Part shown: positions 13,789 to 16,602 of the stretch, one piece after another
Position numbering within the stretch: the first letter of the stretch is position 1
Layout: every line of letters begins with the position of its first letter
Source of the DNA: Bacillota bacterium
GTDB taxonomy: Bacteria; Bacillota; Bacilli; Paenibacillales; NBRC-103111
Direction: 5' to 3'
Assembly: GCA_023391955.1 (NCBI GenBank)
Contig: JAEWAA010000595.1
Span: 1-16,602 of the forward strand
Length of the DNA stretch: 16,602 nt
Program-made: the position numbers and the translations under genes
The notes under the pieces: model-generated
What the model was told of the DNA's origin: nothing
Seen by the model: only the letters and a program-made list of their open reading frames with translations
Databases searched by the model: none

Positions 13789-15306
13789 TTTCTTGGTGGT
13801 ATACCAGTCGTTGGCGGCTTTGATGGTTTCGGCTCCGCCTTCTGCTTTCCATTGCGTCAGGAACTTGTCATAGTTGGCAACCGGCTCAGAGCCGCTGATA
13901 AACTTAATGACATTGTCGTCCAGAAGCTTGGTGAGCTTTTGTTTGTTCTTGGAGATGGCGTCGATGGGCGGTGCGAAGGACATGGGATCCTCAACCAGCT
14001 TGCCTTCAGCGTTCTTTTGGAAATCCTCATAGAACTTCTGGAGAACGGGGTCCTTGCGCACACGCGCCTGCCAGTAGATAGGATAGTTGGTTTCATCCAC
14101 ACCGGTCATGAACACACTGCCGTTGGTCAGGTCATCGTTGAATTTGGGCAGGATCGGGAAGAACTTGCCTTCCTTCACTTCATGGTGGGTGCCTTGGATA
14201 CCGATGGCTAAGCTTTTGAAGGTTTCCTTTTCCAGCTTGGCGTTCAAGAGCTTCATGGCATCCTCTTTATGCTTGGAATACTTGGGAATGGCGATATACC
14301 AGCTGGTGCCGTTGGTGACACTCAGGGAAAGCTTGCCGTCCTTACCCTTCAGGAAAGGCACAACCGATACCTTGGCTTCCGGGAAGTTTTTGGTCAGGGC
14401 GGTCATCGTGTTAGGTGCGTTCCACCAAGCCAGCTTGTAAACAGCTGCTTTGCCGCTGGTAAATTTCTCGATAGCCTTGGCAGCAGTGTTGATGGCCAGC
14501 TCAGGATCAAGCAAACCTTCCGCATTCAGCTTGTTCATGTAGGTCAGGAATTCCTTCATCTCCGGCAGCTCGGCCTTATGAACCAGCTTGCCGTCCTTCA
14601 GCACCCAATCCGAGGTGCTGCCGTAAGGAACGCCGAAGGCGGCGGCAATGTCACCGTAGAGGGAGTCCTTACTGCCCGTCAGCGGAACGATATTTTTCTT
14701 TTCCTTGATGGTTTTCAGAACGGTATACAGCTCATCCGGGGTAGTGGGCATTTTGAGGCCCAGCTCATCCAGCCAGTCCTGGCGCACGATCAGCTCTTCG
14801 CCTACGGAAACGCCGGAGCCGGTTTCGGGAATGGCAAATTTTTTGCCGTCGATGGTGGTGCTGGTCCAGGATTGGGGCTTGATGGCCTGATTTACGTTGG
14901 GGCCAAACTTATTCACCAGATCATCCAACGGCTCCAGGGCGCCGGAGGTGGCCAGCTTGAAGAATTGGGTAGCACTCAGCTTCATCACGTCGAATTCTTC
15001 CTTGTTGGCTACCATCAGGTTCAGTTTTTCATCGTAGTTCTCGGCGGGAAGCATGTCGTAGGTGACATCGTAGCCGGTTTTTTCCTTGATCAGGCCGGCA
15101 GTAAAGTCCTTGTTGGGGTCAAAACGCCCGTATTGCATGAGCATCCGCAACGGAGATTTGGGCCCCTCTGTAGCCGCCGGGGATGCGGCAGCACCTCCGG
15201 ACGGAGCGGTGGAAGCGGTGGAGCCGGAATCCGAGGATCCGCCACAGGCCGTGCCTAGAACCGATAATGCCACTACACTTGCCAGTACAACTGATTTTTT
15301 CAACAT
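13786..15306 (-). CDS. Extracellular sugar-binding lipoprotein of an ABC transporter (family 1-type)
   Basis: A 506-residue substrate-binding protein. The N-terminus has a short basic head (MLKK), a hydrophobic core and a lipoprotein-like end VLGTAC, with C21 the likely lipidated cysteine; G at -3 is an atypical lipobox residue. A Gly/Ser/Ala-rich tether follows (22-48). The mature part has the layout of the large Paenibacillus/Bacillus LplA-type binding proteins that deliver oligosaccharides to LplB/LplC permeases. GGGAGGT lies 7 nt before the ATG. It is downstream of, and on the same strand as, the permease gene 15621-16577, separated by 314 bp that contain a separate hairpin element, so it may also have its own promoter. 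No ATPase gene is nearby, which is usual for this group because a shared MsmX-type ATPase is commonly used. The ligand is unknown, probably a glycan fragment released by the surface enzyme. Confidence 0.9.
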   Translation of the reverse strand: MLKKSVVLASVVALSVLGTACGGSSDSGSTASTAPSGGAAASPAATEGPKSPLRMLMQYGRFDPNKDFTAGLIKEKTGYDVTYDMLPAENYDEKLNLMVANKEEFDVMKLSATQFFKLATSGALEPLDDLVNKFGPNVNQAIKPQSWTSTTIDGKKFAIPETGSGVSVGEELIVRQDWLDELGLKMPTTPDELYTVLKTIKEKKNIVPLTGSKDSLYGDIAAAFGVPYGSTSDWVLKDGKLVHKAELPEMKEFLTYMNKLNAEGLLDPELAINTAAKAIEKFTSGKAAVYKLAWWNAPNTMTALTKNFPEAKVSVVPFLKGKDGKLSLSVTNGTSWYIAIPKYSKHKEDAMKLLNAKLEKETFKSLAIGIQGTHHEVKEGKFFPILPKFNDDLTNGSVFMTGVDETNYPIYWQARVRKDPVLQKFYEDFQKNAEGKLVEDPMSFAPPIDAISKNKQKLTKLLDDNVIKFISGSEPVANYDKFLTQWKAEGGAETIKAANDWYTTKK

Positions 15307-15426
15307 GGACTTACCTCCCTAAGATGAATATAATCATTCCCCGCAAAGTGAAGCACAGGAGCTGTCCCCGGCTTCCCTTATGTTATTCCGGTTACTTTTG
15401 CAGGGACCCCGAAATCATAGTGTGTT

Positions 15427-15600
15427 GGTGAATCCATATTCACAGGACAACATTCACTACCAGAATAGGCTTGGCTTGGATGCTCAAACACGTTTTGTCG
15501 GCCTTGATTGAATGAATTAGAAGGGTTCAAAGCCGCCAAAAAACTCGCCCTCAAGTCACTCCTATCCCTCCCAGTCTTTCCACATGAATATGGATTCACC
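15427..15600. repeat. 174-bp inverted-repeat element between permease and solute-binding protein genes
   Basis: GGTGAATCCATATTCA (15427-15442) and TGAATATGGATTCACC (15585-15600) are perfect 16-bp inverted repeats bounding 174 bp. Each end is itself a small palindrome (GTGAAT-CCAT-ATTCAC and TGAAT-ATGG-ATTCA). Interior arms show further weak pairing, such as AGAATAGG on the left against CCTATCCC on the right. It starts 20 bp after the permease stop on the minus strand. A 73-codon reading frame inside it has no visible ribosome binding site and I do not call it. The flanks 15307-15426 and 15601-15620 show nothing clear beyond the ribosome binding site of the lipoprotein gene. Confidence 0.75.
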
Positions 15601-15620
15601 TTTTGTTGGTTAACAAATGC

Positions 15621-16577
15621 CTACCCCTTCACGGAACCTACCAGCACACCCTTCACGAAATACTTCTGCAGGAACGGATAAACCAGCAGGATCGGGATGG
15701 TGGCCAGCAGGATGGACGCCGCCTGGATGGACTGGGGTGTGGTGTTCAGCGCTGCATCGATGTTGTCCTTCAGGAAGTCCCCGCTGGATGCGACCAGAAG
15801 CTCCTTCAGATACAGCTGCAACGGCTTCAATTCCGGATTGGTGATGTAGATCATGGATGCGAAATAGTCGTTCCAATACCCTACTGCAAAAAACAGGGCG
15901 ATGGTAGCCAGCACCGGCAGCGACAGAGGCAGCACTACGGATACCAGGACCCGGATATTGCCGGCGCCGTCCAGCTTGGCGGATTCCTCCAGGCCGTCGG
16001 GCAAACCTTCAAAGTAGTTTTTGATAATCAGCATATTGAACACATTCACCATACCCGGCAGGAACAGCACCGGCAGCTTGTTCACCAGATGCAGGTTCTG
16101 CATCAGGAGATACATGGGGATCAACCCACCGCTGAACAGCATGGTGAAAATAAACATCAGCAAAAGCCACTTCCGCCCTCTCAAATTGGGCTTGGACAAG
16201 GGATAGGCGGTAACGGTGGTCACCAGCAGACTCAGGAAGGTGCCGACCAGGGTGAGAATAACGGAAATTTTTAGCGAGTTCAGGAACATGCTGTCTTGCA
16301 TGACGTATTTGTAGGTGCCGAATTGGATATCGATGGGGATGAGGTTTACTCTTCCCGATATAACGGCATGTTCGCTGCTCAGGGACTTGGCAATCAGGTT
16401 CACAAACGGAACCAGCGTGGTGAAGCCCATCAGAACGAAGAAGAGATAATTGCATACAGTAAATATTTTTTCAGGAATGCTGCTCCGGATGCCATTGCGC
16501 CCGGTTCGCTTCGATCCTGCCGTGTTGGGAAGGGCTCTCGTTTCCGGTGCTCCTGCCTGGAGATTCAAGTCAGCCAT
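15621..16577 (-). CDS. Carbohydrate ABC transporter permease, LplC-like (MalG/ThuG group)
   Basis: A 318-residue inner-membrane permease with six predicted transmembrane segments at about 40-63, 104-124, 137-158, 167-185, 217-236 and 285-303. The cytoplasmic coupling loop EGLPDGLEESAKLDGAGNIR (190-209), followed by VVLPLSLPVL, is the EAA motif that docks the ATPase. YPLSKPNLRGRK (125-136) is typical of LplC-type permeases in Paenibacillus. The N-terminus is some 25 residues longer than usual and polar before the first helix; no better internal start was seen, and AAAGGAGA (16586-16593) lies 8 nt before the ATG. Its partner permease (LplB-like) is expected immediately upstream, beyond the window edge. 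The next gene on the strand is the solute-binding lipoprotein. Confidence 0.93.
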   Translation of the reverse strand: MADLNLQAGAPETRALPNTAGSKRTGRNGIRSSIPEKIFTVCNYLFFVLMGFTTLVPFVNLIAKSLSSEHAVISGRVNLIPIDIQFGTYKYVMQDSMFLNSLKISVILTLVGTFLSLLVTTVTAYPLSKPNLRGRKWLLLMFIFTMLFSGGLIPMYLLMQNLHLVNKLPVLFLPGMVNVFNMLIIKNYFEGLPDGLEESAKLDGAGNIRVLVSVVLPLSLPVLATIALFFAVGYWNDYFASMIYITNPELKPLQLYLKELLVASSGDFLKDNIDAALNTTPQSIQAASILLATIPILLVYPFLQKYFVKGVLVGSVKG

Positions 16578-16602
16578 CGGTCCGTTCTCCTTTCTTGATG
16601 CC

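Noticed and set aside
15327..15332. TATATT on the minus strand as -10 of the solute-binding lipoprotein gene
   Set aside because: Too close to the ribosome binding site to leave a leader, and no acceptable -35 hexamer at 16-18 bp.
15378..15599. 73-codon minus-strand reading frame inside the 174-bp inverted-repeat element
   Set aside because: Its ATG lies in the terminal inverted repeat, no Shine-Dalgarno is visible, and the sequence is better explained by the element. Widespread conservation of the peptide would reopen the question.

Overview
The window looks like a low-GC-phylum Gram-positive chromosome with a fairly GC-rich composition, most likely Paenibacillus or a close relative. The support is three C-terminal SLH domains on a very large secreted enzyme, an LplC-type sugar permease next to a lipoprotein solute-binding protein, strong AGGAGG-type ribosome binding sites, and palindromic intergenic repeats of a kind I associate with Paenibacillus. 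No phage, plasmid, CRISPR, tRNA or rRNA sequence was recognised.

Layout. Positions 66-5128 (+ strand) carry four cytoplasmic sugar-metabolism enzymes: a xylose-isomerase-like TIM barrel, an FAD-dependent oxidoreductase, a Gfo/Idh/MocA dehydrogenase and a second TIM barrel. The last three are closely spaced and end at a good intrinsic terminator (5265-5309). Position 5611-6261 (- strand) encodes a small PD-(D/E)XK-like protein fused to a winged-helix domain, with a terminator-like hairpin between its likely promoter and its start codon. Positions 6741-13476 (- strand) hold two adjacent paralogous glycoside-hydrolase-like genes: a 1564-residue secreted, SLH-anchored form, followed by a 646-residue form without signal peptide or anchor. 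Positions 13786-16577 (- strand) encode a lipoprotein solute-binding protein and a sugar ABC permease. The partner permease probably lies beyond the right edge.

Together this reads as a carbohydrate-utilisation locus: surface enzyme, importer, then intracellular oxidation/isomerisation enzymes. The substrate cannot be read from the sequence.

The most unusual content is between the genes. Three diverged elements (1023-1207, 5363-5547, 6490-6674) are each exactly 185 bp. Each carries two copies of a ~25-bp unit (roughly CTAACGGAC-N7-CCGCTATTT) spaced exactly 50 bp apart, then two inverted copies spaced exactly 50 bp apart. Paired arms have changed together between copies. Other, unrelated long hairpin elements lie at 1376-1448, 13579-13714 and 15427-15600. 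The nuclease/winged-helix gene sits between two of the 185-bp elements.
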